Source: Cyclaneusma minus (lineage: Eukaryota > Ascomycota > Leotiomycetes > Marthamycetales > Marthamycetaceae). From it: DNA of 64,000 nt. The DNA lies in the NCBI GenBank assembly GCA_037179335.1, contig JAKZHN010000017.1, positions 744,001-808,000 on the forward strand, written 5' to 3'. Numbering within the stretch: position 1 is the first letter of the stretch; each line of letters starts with the position of its first letter. The position numbers were made by a program, and so were the translations under genes. This document shows positions 11,717 through 23,409 of the stretch, piece after piece. Under the pieces are notes generated by a model, which saw only the letters and a list, made by a program, of their open reading frames with translations, had not been told where the DNA came from and did no database searches.

Positions 11717-11823
11717 GCGGAAAAAGAGGTGAGCTTGTTGATGTGCTGCAAAAAGATGGTCACTTGGATCTCCCTTCTTTTGTTGCACGTCGACGTCTGC
11801 GCAATGCGCGAGGCTTGCGCCAT
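11717..11823 (-). repeat. Right arm of the inverted repeat pair
   Basis: Reverse complement of the block at 10,811-10,910, with the CGACGTGCAACAAAAGA core fully conserved. Read on the minus strand the arm leads toward the tRNA-like relic at 11,512-11,612. Confidence 0.65.
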
Positions 11824-12276
11824 CCCCACGACATCTCCCCGAATCCTAGGAGGTTTCTGCTTACAAGAAGGGGGCTGACCTGGCTTTGGACAACCTTGCA
11901 AGCATGGAGTCAAGGTCCTTCGATCCGACTCCCTTTTATTGGAGCTTATTGATCGTTGCTACTCGGCGAAGAAGTCCAGATCTTTAGGTCGAAAGAAGAG
12001 ATGGGAGGGAAAATTAGGGGTAGTTGCACTTGCGCTCCCTCTTCGAGATCATGCTGGCTGTCGCTGATTATTGGAAACCCTGCAGTTTAAGCTTTGACGT
12101 CTCCCACAGATTCTCATACAAGCTTCAAGTGAAGTATAGAGTCCAAAGTCTACTTATAGCAGCTCTTTGTGAAAGTTTAAGGATTATTGACTGCTGGTGT
12201 GAGTGACTTGGCGCGGTGGCAGGTTTGTGACTGTTGCAGGATAGCGCCTTCGCAGCTATTAGTTAGCCTAGAGGTC

Positions 12277-12340
12277 TATATATATACAGCTGAGAGGAGG
12301 GCTCCTAGCCTTCTCTCTTCAGTCCTCCCTACACTGCTCT
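12277..12340 (+). promoter_or_regulatory. TATA box with pyrimidine-rich start region, no gene found
   Basis: TATATATATA at 12,277-12,286 is followed 25-50 bases on by a C/T-rich tract typical of fungal transcription starts. The next ATG (12,363) opens only a short frame. This may drive a non-coding or very small transcript, or be chance. Confidence 0.3.
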
Positions 12341-13596
12341 TTCAGTGGCTTCTTGTGCAACAATGACAGCTGCTTATCTCTCATTTTCACAACTTCCCCT
12401 GCAGACTCCAAGTTCAATCGTAGGTCGGGGACGCATGTCTGAGTTGTAGCATTGGTACGAAATTTCGCAATTGGATTTTGAAGACTGTGGTTCATGGAGG
12501 CTGCCTGTATTCCTCATGGAACATCAATCTGTCTTGCTGACCGTTACCACATGTGGAGTGACTTGCGTTCACAACGAGGCGGAGAGCTGAGTGAATTCAA
12601 TGATGTAGTTCTCGAGTGGGGAAACTCCAGTTTGTTGATGTATATCTCCGAAAATAATATGATCAGATCATGAGTCGAACTTATAACTTGTTTGTCTCAA
12701 GAGTCGAGAAACATCTGATGAAATTCAAGTATGTCACTATGTGTAGCATGACAGGTTCATGTGTTCGTAACCGGCAGCTTGGCTCAAGGTGTCACGGCAA
12801 AATGACAGGTAAATTTGGATTCCATGCTGCGACTCATGATCCGAATTATGGGAATCTTAGTTCTAAATGATGAGAATAATCCCATCATTAATGCAGTCAG
12901 AGTATGATTGATGGAAGGTTGGATTCAGCTAGTCTTGTGACGTTGGACTTGGCTTTCCACCAGATGGCTTGGCGAGGGAACGTCAGCTTGGCCATATCCC
13001 GGGACTGGGGAACTCCACACTTTGCGGGCGGCTTCACCGACACCATTGATGACGAGCGTTTGTCGATCTCCAACACACACGCTTTCTCCTCGACTGGCCA
13101 ATCCTGGTCGACGGCGTTTCGCTGGCCTCCTTCGTTTCGGCCAGAAGACGACGCATGGCGCCCTGATTCGCCTGGACTTGCGAAACAGCGAAACAAACGT
13201 CGGAGCCACAGAACGGATGAATGCATCATTTCGTAACGTTTGCAACCCACTTGCTTGCTGTTCCCTGCTGTGCGGTTTGTTGATGCCAAGTGGCTGACAG
13301 GCTGTCGTATCCAGAATTCGAGTCCCAATGTTTGCCGCTGAGTCTAACGGACGCTTGCTAGTAGTACTCTAATCAACGGCGCATAAGCCTTCTTCAAACC
13401 TGTTGTTTCTGCCTTTTCTGTCAACACCGCCATGCCGCAGCCTTTCGAGACGAAGAAATCCTGCGAGCTTCCTCTCCTTCTGCCGCAGCTTCTCTAATTC
13501 CTATTTCTCTCCTTGAATCGTTCGTGAGCGCATCACCCGTCTTCCCGTCTTCCCGCTCTGCATACTTTAATGCAATTTCCTTGAGATCACGGCATC
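12341..13596. other. Spacer upstream of the GH76 gene
   Basis: Frames on both strands between 12.9 and 13.3 kb overlap one another and have no recognisable domain. The C/T-rich last 200 bases look like the promoter and leader of the following gene. Confidence 0.5.
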
Positions 13597-15199
13597 ATGA
13601 GGGACACCACTTTCCTGCTCGCGCTGGTTGCCACTGCTGCGCAGCTGGCAATTGGCCTCGAATTGATCACCGATGACTTTGGTATGTATGTTTGCGCGCA
13701 AACCAGTACTCTCGATCCAACACCGCCTCTTCCGTCCCAAATTCCCACCAATCTTGCGACTGACCTGATCCTCAGAATCCGTCCAAAATGCCACCAGCAC
13801 TGTGGCTTACGGCTTGATGAAGTACTACACCGGCAATGTCACCAACACGCCCGACACCATCGCCGTTCTGCCTGCTCCCTACTACTGGTGGGAGGCCGGT
13901 GCTATGTGGGGATCAATGGTGGATTATTGGCACTACACCAACGATTCCACCTACAACAACGTGACATTGCAGGCTCTGGTTTCTCAAGTCGGCCCAGCCT
14001 ATGACTACATCATGCCAAAGCAGCAGTTCGACGAGGGCAATGATGATCAAGCCTTCTGGGGCTTTTCCGTTATGTCCGCCGCCGAGAAGAACTTCACCGC
14101 ACCTCCCGAGGGCACTCCAAGTTGGCTCGAGCTGATTGAGAACCTGTGGAACAATCAGGTAAGCTTTGCGCCTATGCATCTCCTACACACCCTCGACTAA
14201 CATGCGTTCGAGATATCTCGATGGGAGACTGCAACTTGCGGTGGTGGACTCAGGTGGCAGATCTACCAGTCAAATGCCGGTTTCAATTACAAGAACTCCG
14301 TATCCAATGGTGCCCTCTTCCAGACGTCTGCCCGACTGGCTCGCTACACCGGTAATCAAACATATGTCGACTGGGCCGAGAAAGTATGGGACTGGTCTGC
14401 AGCAATCGGTCTCATCGACTCATCAAACTACAACGTCTATGATGGAGCCGCCGATTCGGATACGCAGAACTGCACATCTCTCGACCATACCACCTGGACC
14501 TACAACGTAGCCATCTACTTGTATGGCGCCGCAGTCATGTACAACTTCACTGACGGTTCAAAGATCTGGGAGGAGCGCGTCACAGGCCTACTTGCAGCAA
14601 CCGCACCCATGTTCAGCCCCTACTCCAACGCGACAGATATTATGTTCGAATTTGCATGCGAGAAAAGCGGAAACTGTGACACAGACAACTACAGCTTCAA
14701 GGCCTATCTGTCTCGCTTCATGTGGGCCACAACGAAAATGGCACCCTACACGACTGCCCAAATCACGTCCCTCCTCACCACCTCCGCCCAAGCCGCCGCA
14801 CGCTCCTGCTCCGGCGGTACCGACACCGTAACCTGTGGATTCAAGTGGTACGTGGGAGGCTGGGACGGCTCCTATGGCGTAGGACAGCAAATGAACGCGC
14901 TCGAGGTCATGCAAGGCCTGCTGATCAACAGCACCAACCCGCCAAACACAGGTTCAGATGTGCATTTACACCCAAGCAGTGTGAGTAGTCCAGTGCCCAT
15001 CCCCAGTTCCAATTCCACGACGGCCATTCCCAGTTCTACCATTCCCATTTCGACGACCACGATTCCGAGTTCGACGACGAGCACGCAGAGCACAATTACT
15101 GCTACTGCTACGGTTACGAGCCGTGCTTGTAAGCGACGCAGAAGCTTGCCTGCGGGGGCTCTGGGCGGCGCTGCTGCTGCCTTTGGTGCCCATTTTTAG
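13597..15199 (+). CDS. GH76 family GPI-anchored protein (DFG5/DCW1 type)
   Basis: Predicted 484-residue glycoside hydrolase family 76 protein, the class thought to act on alpha-1,6-mannan of GPI anchors and cross-link cell-wall proteins at the plasma membrane. Three exons: 13,597-13,681, 13,776-14,158 and 14,213-15,199, with GT-AG introns and consistent phases. Residues 1-20 form a signal peptide. YYWWEAGAMWGSM (near residue 60), the paired aspartates of GNDDQAFW (near 115) that serve as the catalytic pair in the family, and RWETATCGGGLRWQI are family landmarks. Many N-X-S/T sites follow. A Ser/Thr-rich stalk and a small-residue hydrophobic tail after a basic cluster form a GPI-attachment signal. 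Length fits the family. Confidence 0.92.
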
Positions 15200-17789
15200 A
15201 AGATGCGCGCGCTTCATGATTCTGCTATTAGACTTCTTAGCACAATTCCGGATCCCAGAACGGTTTTGCTGATCCAATACCTACGGCTTTGCTAATACCT
15301 AGAATTCATTAGAGGGAGTTCGGCCTTTCGGAATCCAACTAGACAGCGGAACAGCAATAATGAAACGATAAAGGAAAACCCCTACGAGTCGGACATACTG
15401 CATTTGCTTTTCGGTTCGTACATATGGTGGGGATGTTTCCGGACTGGCGTCTCAAAAACAGCGAGGGTATCTGCGGTGCTTCCTATCTGCAAAAAGGAAT
15501 GGGTGGGATTTTGGGCATGTTTGTGGCAGGCGGTGTTTTTCATCACGGATCATATACCACTAGGTGGCTAGCGCTGAATTTGCTGAATTGGACTTTGAGT
15601 TCAGATACAACGATGACATTACACTTGCTGATTGTTCTTTTGTTCTCCTCCTGGAGACGTCTGGGTCATGTGAAAGTTGACGTTGTGCCTGATGATGTTG
15701 GAATTTGCATGTGGAGACTGAGTGACGTCTATATTGCTGTGTGATGGTGTGGGTGGGCTTCCAAGGGTATGTTTTGTGATATCTGGTGTTCTGATTTCGG
15801 ACGAACAAGAGAGGCTGAGAGCAAATCTTCAATATCAATCCGATTGTGATAACTCAAGACTCGCAGGACACGAAGGTGAAAGGACAGAACTGGGTGTGAT
15901 GGATATTGGGGAGAAGGGGAAAGGGCAAAAGCAAATACCCAGTAGCTGCCAGCTCTATGTCCTTGGACAGTTCAACAGCATATGATGATCCATAGCTGGG
16001 GAAATCTCAGCTAGCAAGAAGTCTCAGCCAGCAAGAAAGAGGTGAGTTGGCAAGAAGCTCCAGTCTGTAACGGGCAGGTCAAGGGTCCAAGAAATACGGG
16101 TGGAACATGTTCTGGGGCGGTTGGATTGGAAAGAATTACAAAGTCAAGGGGGGTGGTGGAAATACAGAAAACTATTGGATAATTGGGAGGTTAGGAAGCA
16201 AGGATTCAGCTTAAGGAATCAAGGATGGAAGCTACAGGTAAAGCCCTGAGGGGGGTGTTGGAGCCTCAGGCCCAGCACTAGTCCCTGCGCTACTCTCACT
16301 GCTATATCAGCAGTCCTTAGCTAGACCTTCCGAATGCAAGCACCTACGTCCCTCAACAGAACCAAGATGCCGACCGGAATCCTAGTGCCACGGTCTACCA
16401 GTTTGTAAATTTGATGCCATTCTAGTTGGGGCCTCAAACATAACTGGCAAGGTGCAATGTGAAAATTTGCAGTTTTCTTACAAACGGTTAACTGCTGCTT
16501 GTGTTTGGTAAGAAAGAGATACACCAATTCCGCTGCCGAAGGATGCAAACTGGATGTTATTTGCTGTCTCATCACTGGGCTTATACAACATTGTTCGAAA
16601 TCATTATAAAGTCCCTGTGACTTGGCTTAGGTTTCGGTCTTTCTTCATCTAATCTTATTACTTGGAAGACTGCGAAATAAGGCAGTGTGTCTTTTGAATA
16701 TCCCATTTATGAGCAGATTCTAGGAATTTACACTTTAGCAAGTCAGCTGACCTTTTGAACATTTATAGTTCTGCTGCGGTTGATGACTAGCCTATCCCAG
16801 ATCTCAGGTGGCTGGCCTGGAACCGCTGGTATGCTAATAGGAGGGATGTATACTATTCCCATGACGGCTCTTCTCTTCCTACAGTTAACCATGAATACAC
16901 CAACTGTCGCTTGCTAAACAGTTATCATTTACCGAGTATACAATCTGTTTCATTCCACAGTGCGATATCACCAGGCACTTGAAAGAGACACAATTATGAC
17001 AACATATACCCTACCTTTTCCCTTGGTAAGCTTATCATCTGTAGCATATTAGAGTATCAGGATATAGACGAGTGATCGTTATAATGCTTACATGAATTGA
17101 TTGACATGTTGATTTTTAGCAATAATCTCTTATATCCAGCTTTGATTTTTTTTTCATCCTAATTTCATGGGTTAACGGCCCCAAGACCGATGTCAACGAA
17201 CAAAGGGTCTTCTTACGGCGATGTGGCCCCTTTGTGTCTTCTCAACCCGAACTTTTTCTTTCATCTCAACTCACATCTTTCAGCATCCGCCTTTCGTCTG
17301 CCATTGCTCCCCATCTTTTGTCGAAGTTTTTCGCTGTTGTTAGCTATTGACAAAGAGTGGTAAAAATGGCGAAAGCCCGCTTGCGGCCATCTCTCAACAG
17401 GTGTATGTCAACAACGACAGATCTAGGACCTGATTCTGAGTGAATCTCCTAGGTGAAGCTCCTCAGGTGAATATCGCTTCTTGTACTCTATCTCGCCTCT
17501 TGATCTCGCCGTTTGGTCTCGCCTCTTGCGCCTCCATTCAGAGATTCGTTCTGAGGCGGTCTCGACCTTGTTTATAAACTCCCAAGTGGTTGACGAGACG
17601 ACTGCTTTTTCTCTTTCAATCCATCTTCACTGCGACTGAAGACTACTGCTTGCGACTTGCCTCTCAACCTTCTTTCGTCGCTTTGCCGCATAATCTTGAA
17701 GCTTTTGGCAGACCTTCACCTGTCCGCACCCACTGCGCTCACCGGAGCTTCACCTTCGCGGAAGACCAGGGCGTATTCTTGACCCTACA
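15200..17789. other. Long spacer between two cell-surface genes
   Basis: No gene is supported in these 2.6 kb. A short run of three AGCAAGAAG-like units lies at about 16,010-16,060. The last 450 bases are C/T-rich and probably the leader of the GT2 gene. An ATG at 17,366 opens a roughly 25-codon upstream frame, but no transcript start is known. Confidence 0.45.
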
Positions 17790-19652
17790 ATGTCGACAAG
17801 CCAAAGCCTGAACAACTCTCCGGACAGGACTTACCAGTTCGACCCGCCAATCTGGGGTACCCTCGACCCAGCAACCCGGAATCTCTCACTCCTCGAACAC
17901 AACCTCGGTTTGGGATTTCCCTTGATTCTCTGGCTCCTTCTTTTAGGATACTCCATCTACCTGGCGGGATGGGTACAGAAGACCGCCGGACATCGGAAGT
18001 TTCTCATGAAAGCATTCCTCACAATTGCTTTCAGTCCAGCCGTCTTGTTCCTCAGTCCAGCATTCCTTGGTCCCTACTGGCTTGAGCAATGCCATGAGTT
18101 GCTCAGGACGATCTACAACCTCCCGAAATCGGGGCTGTTCTTCACCTTCCTCTTCGCCTTCAAATTCATTCGGGTTTTGGTTCACTTCATTTCGTACAAG
18201 TTCTTCTACAAGGCAGTGGATCCCTACCCGAATGCGGAAGATCGCAACTACGTTCCGGCGGACGTGACAATCATCATCCCCACTGTCGGTGATTTCAGCA
18301 ACAAGGTCGCTGCCAGAGAGTTCGAGGGCTACCTCAAGAGCCTCCTCGACACCCAGCCTTTCCAGATAATCATCTGCACCGTGGGCGAAGACAAGGCTCG
18401 CACCATCAAGGGGATCACAAACAAGATGATCGAAAGCCGGGGTCTGCAAAAGAATAAGATGAAAGTGATCACAGCCACTGATACATCAAAACGCCTTCAG
18501 ATGGTTACCGCCGCGAAGCAAGTCAAGAGTCGCGTCTGCGCTTTCGTCGACGACCACGTCAGATGGCCCGATTGCTTCTTGGAATACGCCCTAGCACCGT
18601 TCGAAGATGAAGCCGTTGTCCTGGTTGGGACGTCCAAGAGAGTGGACCGAATCGTAGTTCCAGATCCGCCACCTTCGCCCAAAGGACAAATCAGCTCCAC
18701 GGTTGGTAAGCACTACTTCCACAGGTTCCTGCGAAACTACTTCTTCAAGTTGTTCCCGGGAAACTCGCTCGACATTCTCAACTACCTCGCGTGCATCTAC
18801 CTCGAACGCCATAACTTCGAATGCAGTGCTACCAACGCGATTGACGGTGGTGTCTTTGTTGTTTCCGGTCGGACCATGCTGATCAAGTCGTACATCTTCC
18901 AATCCAAAGACTTCCAGGATGGCTTTCTCAACGAGTACTACTTTGGTCACGGTCCGATGAATGTCGACGATGATAACTTTATCACGCGATATGTGGTGAA
19001 CGCGGGACTGAAAATCAAGTTTCAGAACTGTGCCGGCGCGACTCTGGAGACACCGGTTGGGATGGACGAAGGTGGCGATGGCTGGAACAAGTTCCATCTA
19101 CAGTTGCTGAGATGGGCTCGAACCGGATTCCGAAGCAACTTCACAAGTCTCTTCCTTGACCGAGTAGTGTGGACAGCGCAACCCTGGTGCACCTACGGTG
19201 TCTACCTCACCAGTCTCATCCACATCGCGTTGCCCTATGACATCCTCCTTTTCTGGTCCATGTGGAAGAGCAACCCACACGTCAACCTCATCGCGATGCT
19301 CTTCCACATCCCGCTTGCTTTCGGTAGCGTGCTTTTGGGACTTTGGAACCTGTTCGTCATCTTCGCACAAGCTTTGCGGGTTGACTACCGAGTAGTGAAC
19401 TTTTCCTGGTGGTCTGCTTGCGATGACTGGATACCGCGGCAGCCAGGCAAAGTTTGGTGGGCTAACGTGGTCTTGCTGGTGTGCTTTGTCTTTGCCAAGT
19501 TCCTGGAGCCGTGGGCTCACTGGTACAACAGGGGTGATAAGAAGTACATCATTCCTGGGATCCTGTTTGGATGGTACCACAGTCTGCTGTGGATCTATGC
19601 TTGCTGTACGCAGCTGAACACCGATTGGGGTAGCAGGCCTGGGGTCAAATAG
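17790..19652 (+). CDS. GT2: Processive type 2 glycosyltransferase (GT2), plasma membrane
   Basis: Intronless 620-residue GT2 enzyme of the hyaluronan/cellulose-synthase-like group. It matches the type shown to be needed for hyphal extension and virulence in Zymoseptoria tritici and Fusarium graminearum (established for those orthologues, inferred here). Two N-terminal membrane helices (about residues 42-63 and 72-92) precede the catalytic domain. Catalytic motifs are FVDDH (near 251), the aspartate run of MNVDDDNF (near 390) and QLLRW (near 438, the QxxRW motif). Four or so C-terminal helices from residue 468 on form the polymer channel. The polysaccharide made is not known. The stop codon lies inside a tandem duplication that continues into the 3' flank. 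Confidence 0.92.
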   Translation: MSTSQSLNNSPDRTYQFDPPIWGTLDPATRNLSLLEHNLGLGFPLILWLLLLGYSIYLAGWVQKTAGHRKFLMKAFLTIAFSPAVLFLSPAFLGPYWLEQCHELLRTIYNLPKSGLFFTFLFAFKFIRVLVHFISYKFFYKAVDPYPNAEDRNYVPADVTIIIPTVGDFSNKVAAREFEGYLKSLLDTQPFQIIICTVGEDKARTIKGITNKMIESRGLQKNKMKVITATDTSKRLQMVTAAKQVKSRVCAFVDDHVRWPDCFLEYALAPFEDEAVVLVGTSKRVDRIVVPDPPPSPKGQISSTVGKHYFHRFLRNYFFKLFPGNSLDILNYLACIYLERHNFECSATNAIDGGVFVVSGRTMLIKSYIFQSKDFQDGFLNEYYFGHGPMNVDDDNFITRYVVNAGLKIKFQNCAGATLETPVGMDEGGDGWNKFHLQLLRWARTGFRSNFTSLFLDRVVWTAQPWCTYGVYLTSLIHIALPYDILLFWSMWKSNPHVNLIAMLFHIPLAFGSVLLGLWNLFVIFAQALRVDYRVVNFSWWSACDDWIPRQPGKVWWANVVLLVCFVFAKFLEPWAHWYNRGDKKYIIPGILFGWYHSLLWIYACCTQLNTDWGSRPGVK

Positions 19653-19894
19653 ACGGGAAGGAGATTGTGACTTGGGCGAATGGGTACCATGAGGAGGAAA
19701 AACAACATAGACTTGTTGGACTGCCTCGGTCCGCGCCAAAAAGGGCAGCCAGACCAGGTAACAGCTAGGGGGTGAAGTAGATGGGAAGGAGATTGGGTCT
19801 CTGGCGAATGGGTGCCATGAGAAGGCAAAGGAACATAGACTTGTTGGACTGCCTCGGTCCGCCTCAAGAAAGGTAGCCAGGCCAGGTAACAGCC
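19642..19894. repeat. Tandem duplication across the GT2 stop codon
   Basis: Copies at 19,642-19,766 and 19,769-19,894 (period about 127 bases) share long blocks such as ACATAGACTTGTTGGACTGC and CTCGGTCCGC, with differences elsewhere. The first copy starts within the last codons of the GT2 gene, so the duplicated unit contains its stop codon and early 3' UTR. Confidence 0.85.
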
Positions 19895-21430
19895 TTGGTA
19901 GATAGACATCGCTGTCTACCACACATAATGATAATTCTAATTGGAGCTCTCACTCATCCACTCTTTAGTCTTTCACACATGTGAAAGTTCTCCAACATGC
20001 AGGACGGTTCTTGACGAGCTTCCACAAATCGTGACGTGTTTGGTTGTTGAGTCTCCATGAACAACACGAAAAATCGAGGGAAGATGAAGTACCGGCAATG
20101 AAAGGAGTTTCGAATTTTGTAGTGAGGAAGACTAGCCGCCACTAAGCGCCAAGCTCAAGCTGACATAAAAGCTTGAGAGTGTCTGTGCTAGTAGCACTGA
20201 GCACTCCGACAATTGGGCCTCAGAATGTTGAAATAAAGATCAGGGGACGAGCTAAATCCCGAACGGAGTTTTGAGATCGCAGACAGATCAAGTTTACTAA
20301 GAATAAATCTGTCGCCGCGTTAGTTACTTTCTTAATATCTAGACAGATTCCAAGTAATCTGAGATTTTCAAAGTGACTTGGAGTATTCACCAACCTCAAT
20401 CACCTGGTGGTAGGTTTGTTCCAAGACAGAATAAAAACTTGAAAGGGGTTCAAAAAAGTGTTTTTGGCTCGCTCGGTCTCTGCTCTGCTCTCTTTCCTCA
20501 TCTCTCTCTCTCTAATGAAATTCTTGTTACTTACTTGTTTGTTTGTATGAATGATGTGTTTGGCAAACCAGACAATGTACTGGTACTGGTACTGGTCAGG
20601 ACACACCATTGTTTGGTGCTTTGTACAATTATAGGGGTGTGCTGAAAGACAGTCCGGAAGACAGGTGGAATACTGGTTGTGTTAAGACAGTTCAACGCAC
20701 TCAGGTCAAATAGTCCTTCACTGCTCCACGGATGTCATCGTAAATGGTTGCCGAGATGGCACTCCGACAGGAGCCCTACTATCGGCGAAGTGAATTGGCC
20801 CAATTATGGGTGAGGCAGACAAGATGTGCTCCCCCCAATGATGGGGGCAGCATGTTTCCGGTTTTGTTTTTGTGTTTTTGACTTTTTGTGAATCTGGAAA
20901 TGGTGTTAGCATGAAACGACCCTAGGTGCTTATGATTTTTGTTAAGCGAGATATAGAGACGAGATTTGAGAGAGCAGCGCAGCAACCATGCGAGCCACGT
21001 GACCTAGATTTGTTAGTGTCTATGGTTAGTGAAAAGCGAATTTTATGGCAACTGTGAGAGACTGCACTGTACCGGTATAGACTATAGGTCATTTCATGAA
21101 GTGACTGAAAGTATTCCAAGCAATTCGGTTATTTCGGAGTATTCAAAGTGACTGCAGGTATTCAGAGTGACTGAAAGTATTCCAAGTGACTGGGAATATT
21201 ATTACCGAACAGGTTTAGTCTGTACGCGATTTCAAAACTCCCGATGCGAATGCGATTTGAGGATTCCCAAAATCAGTTGAGGCTTATTCCCTCGGTCGTC
21301 TCGAAGCGTTTCAAGTTCTATCGGATCTGAAGAGTTCCGGATTCCACATCGCAACTCACTCGCAATCTTGAATTCCGCAATCAGCGGCTCGGAACTCATT
21401 TACCCCCAAGTTCTCCTAACTTCGTAATCC
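19895..21430. other. Spacer between GT2 and the Rad55-like gene
   Basis: The two genes converge here. No coding frame is supported. Copies of an ATTCC/AGTGACT repeat occur at about 20,345-20,390 and 21,099-21,200. Confidence 0.5.
21099..21200. repeat. Degenerate AGTGACTGAAAGTATTCC repeats
   Basis: Four or five units of about 20 bases (AAGTGACTG followed by AAAGTATTCC, CAGGTATTC or GGGAATATT) lie in tandem. A related fragment with CAAAGTGACTTGGAGTATTC occurs at about 20,370, and AT-richer relatives occur near 35.26 kb and 56.9-57.1 kb. Confidence 0.65.
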
Positions 21431-23409
21431 TCAGACACAGCCATCATCCTCTTCAAACTCGGCCTGATCTCCCACCCCTATGGCTCGCCCATCCTCATCC
21501 TCATCACGGTTCTCCTCATCATCACCTTCCTCCACCTCAGCCTCCGCCTCTCTCAGCAACACGTCTTCGCTCCCCTGCCACTGCGGCGGCATCTCCGGCA
21601 CATCCTCATCATCCTCCTCCGCCCAGCCATAATCCTCAGTTTGGCCCACTCTCCCATCACCATCTGCTTCATACTCGCCCAGCTCGCTTCCATCCGGATG
21701 TTTGCGCTTCAGACTCCTCGCACTATCATCTCTCGGAAGGGCCTGTGAGGATTGCGAGGCATCAATCGGAAGGGCTTCAATCCCCTTCTGCATTGCCGGA
21801 GAAACAAGTCAGTAAGTTTCCATTATCCAAAACCCTCAACCCGAGGAAACAGCAACATCAAACAAGCAACAAACGACGAAGAAGACGAATCAGGCACAAA
21901 CTCACCTCTCCAACCACAAAACCCACACCCCTCACACCGCCCCCAGCAACGACAACACCCCCCCTCTTAACCACAGCAGCAAACCGTGCACCCATCCCCC
22001 CATCCACCCAATCCCTAAAAAGCACAATTCTCCCACCCACCCCATTCTCCCACTCCCTCGCCGCAACCGCACTCACCAGCCCCGCCCCACCGCCACCTTC
22101 TCTCATCTTTGTTACAGCCTGATTCAACACTACAACTGCCATATTGTGCAATGCGGCCAGTTTGGCTAGTGACGATGAAATACTTTGTAGGAGAGCGTAT
22201 TTGCGGGAGGTTGCGAAGGTTTTGGGATCGGATTTTGGAGCTTTTCCTTTTCCTCCAGCGGGAGGAGCACCGGGTGTTGGAAGACTCGAGGAGGCATCGG
22301 AACCTCGCGGGAATGCATTGGCAAGTAGTGTCGAGAGAGAATCGATGACTATCAGACCTGTATTTGGTGGTGGAAATGTGGGTGTTGGACAAGTAGTTAG
22401 TGCGAGGAAGTGTGCGAGTGTTGGGGTTGTGAAGTGTGTTAGTTTGTCTAGAAGGTCTGGGAGGGTGTGGGTTTTGGGAGGCGAGGAGGGAAGATCTGGA
22501 CCGGCTTGGGGATGAGAGGATGGAAGAGGGAAAGACGATGGTGGGATGGAGGAGGGCGGTATCCGAGGGGGTGGGGTGTAGGATGTGAGGATGTTGGAGA
22601 AGCGGGGGCCGGGGAGGGGGTGCGATGTGTCTGGAGAGAGGTTAGTGTACTGGGAGGTGGCTTCCACGAGAAGTATTTTGCTACGGAACTAAGGAAACGA
22701 GACCAAGATGTAGCAGAGAGGAGTGAAGTAGAACAGGAGACACCAAAAGCCAAAAGTAGTGGGAAGTGAATATATGAGAGAACAGGGAAAAATGAGAAGT
22801 AGAAGTCTTCCTCAGAACAGAAACGTTCTGTCGAAGTCTCGATGAAGCGCGTGAGAGAAATTGATTCATACCAATCCACACAACACCCAAGCCCTTATGC
22901 ATCGCTCCAGCAGCTACCTGCATCCTGTCCACCTCATCGTCAGCACTCATTCACACAATTCTTTTCATCCACTCCATCCATCTCATCCCACAGCATCCGC
23001 AGCTCAGCTCTGCGTTCGCCATCTCTGCACCCGGGGACTTCACACTCACCCCAAACCACTCTTTCCAACCCCAGGCGCCCCCCAAACCTCCGTAACAGCC
23101 CCCCTCTCCACACCCCCACCCAGCGCCTCATCCAGCTCTGCCAAGCCCGTAGAAAGCCATTTCTCCTCTTTCACGACCGCTCCATCCAAGTCCTGCAGAG
23201 CAGAGAGCGCTGTTCTTGTCGGGAGACGATCTGGATTTGTTGTTAGCATCAAATATCAATCCAATAACTATTCCAAAAAGTTAAGGGTGCGGAGAGGGTC
23301 GGCGGATAGGGTGAGGTATATCGGGGGAGACAAACTGGGACAGCTCACGTGGCGAAGACGATGTGAAATTCGACACATCGGGCGGATAGAGCTTCAGCTG
23401 CGTGTTCAT
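21431..23409 (-). CDS. RAD55: RecA-family recombination paralogue, Rad55/Rhp55-like
   Basis: Predicted 468-residue Rad51 paralogue acting in homologous-recombination repair. Five exons on the minus strand: 23,349-23,409, 23,050-23,230, 22,872-22,924, 21,906-22,660 and 21,431-21,787; all phases agree. It begins with MNTQLKLYPPDV and RLPTRTALSAL, the short lead of fungal Rad55, with no helix-hairpin-helix domain. Walker A is GAPGVGKS at residues 71-78 and a Walker B-like LIVIDSL is near 202. The intron 1 branch site GCTAAC is clear. The acceptor of exon 4 (GGAAG before 22,660) is the weakest choice, taken because nearer AGs break the frame. A long acidic tail (Glu/Asp-rich, last 80 residues) and proline-rich inserts are unusual. 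Rad57 or another paralogue is a less likely alternative. Confidence 0.75.

Noticed and set aside
16010..16060. AGCAAGAAG triplet repeat as a CRISPR-like array
   Set aside because: Three short imperfect units without unique spacers, in a eukaryotic genome; a simple duplication.
17590..17811. Upstream frame overlapping the GT2 start
   Set aside because: It opens with TTG, not ATG, so it is not a credible uORF.
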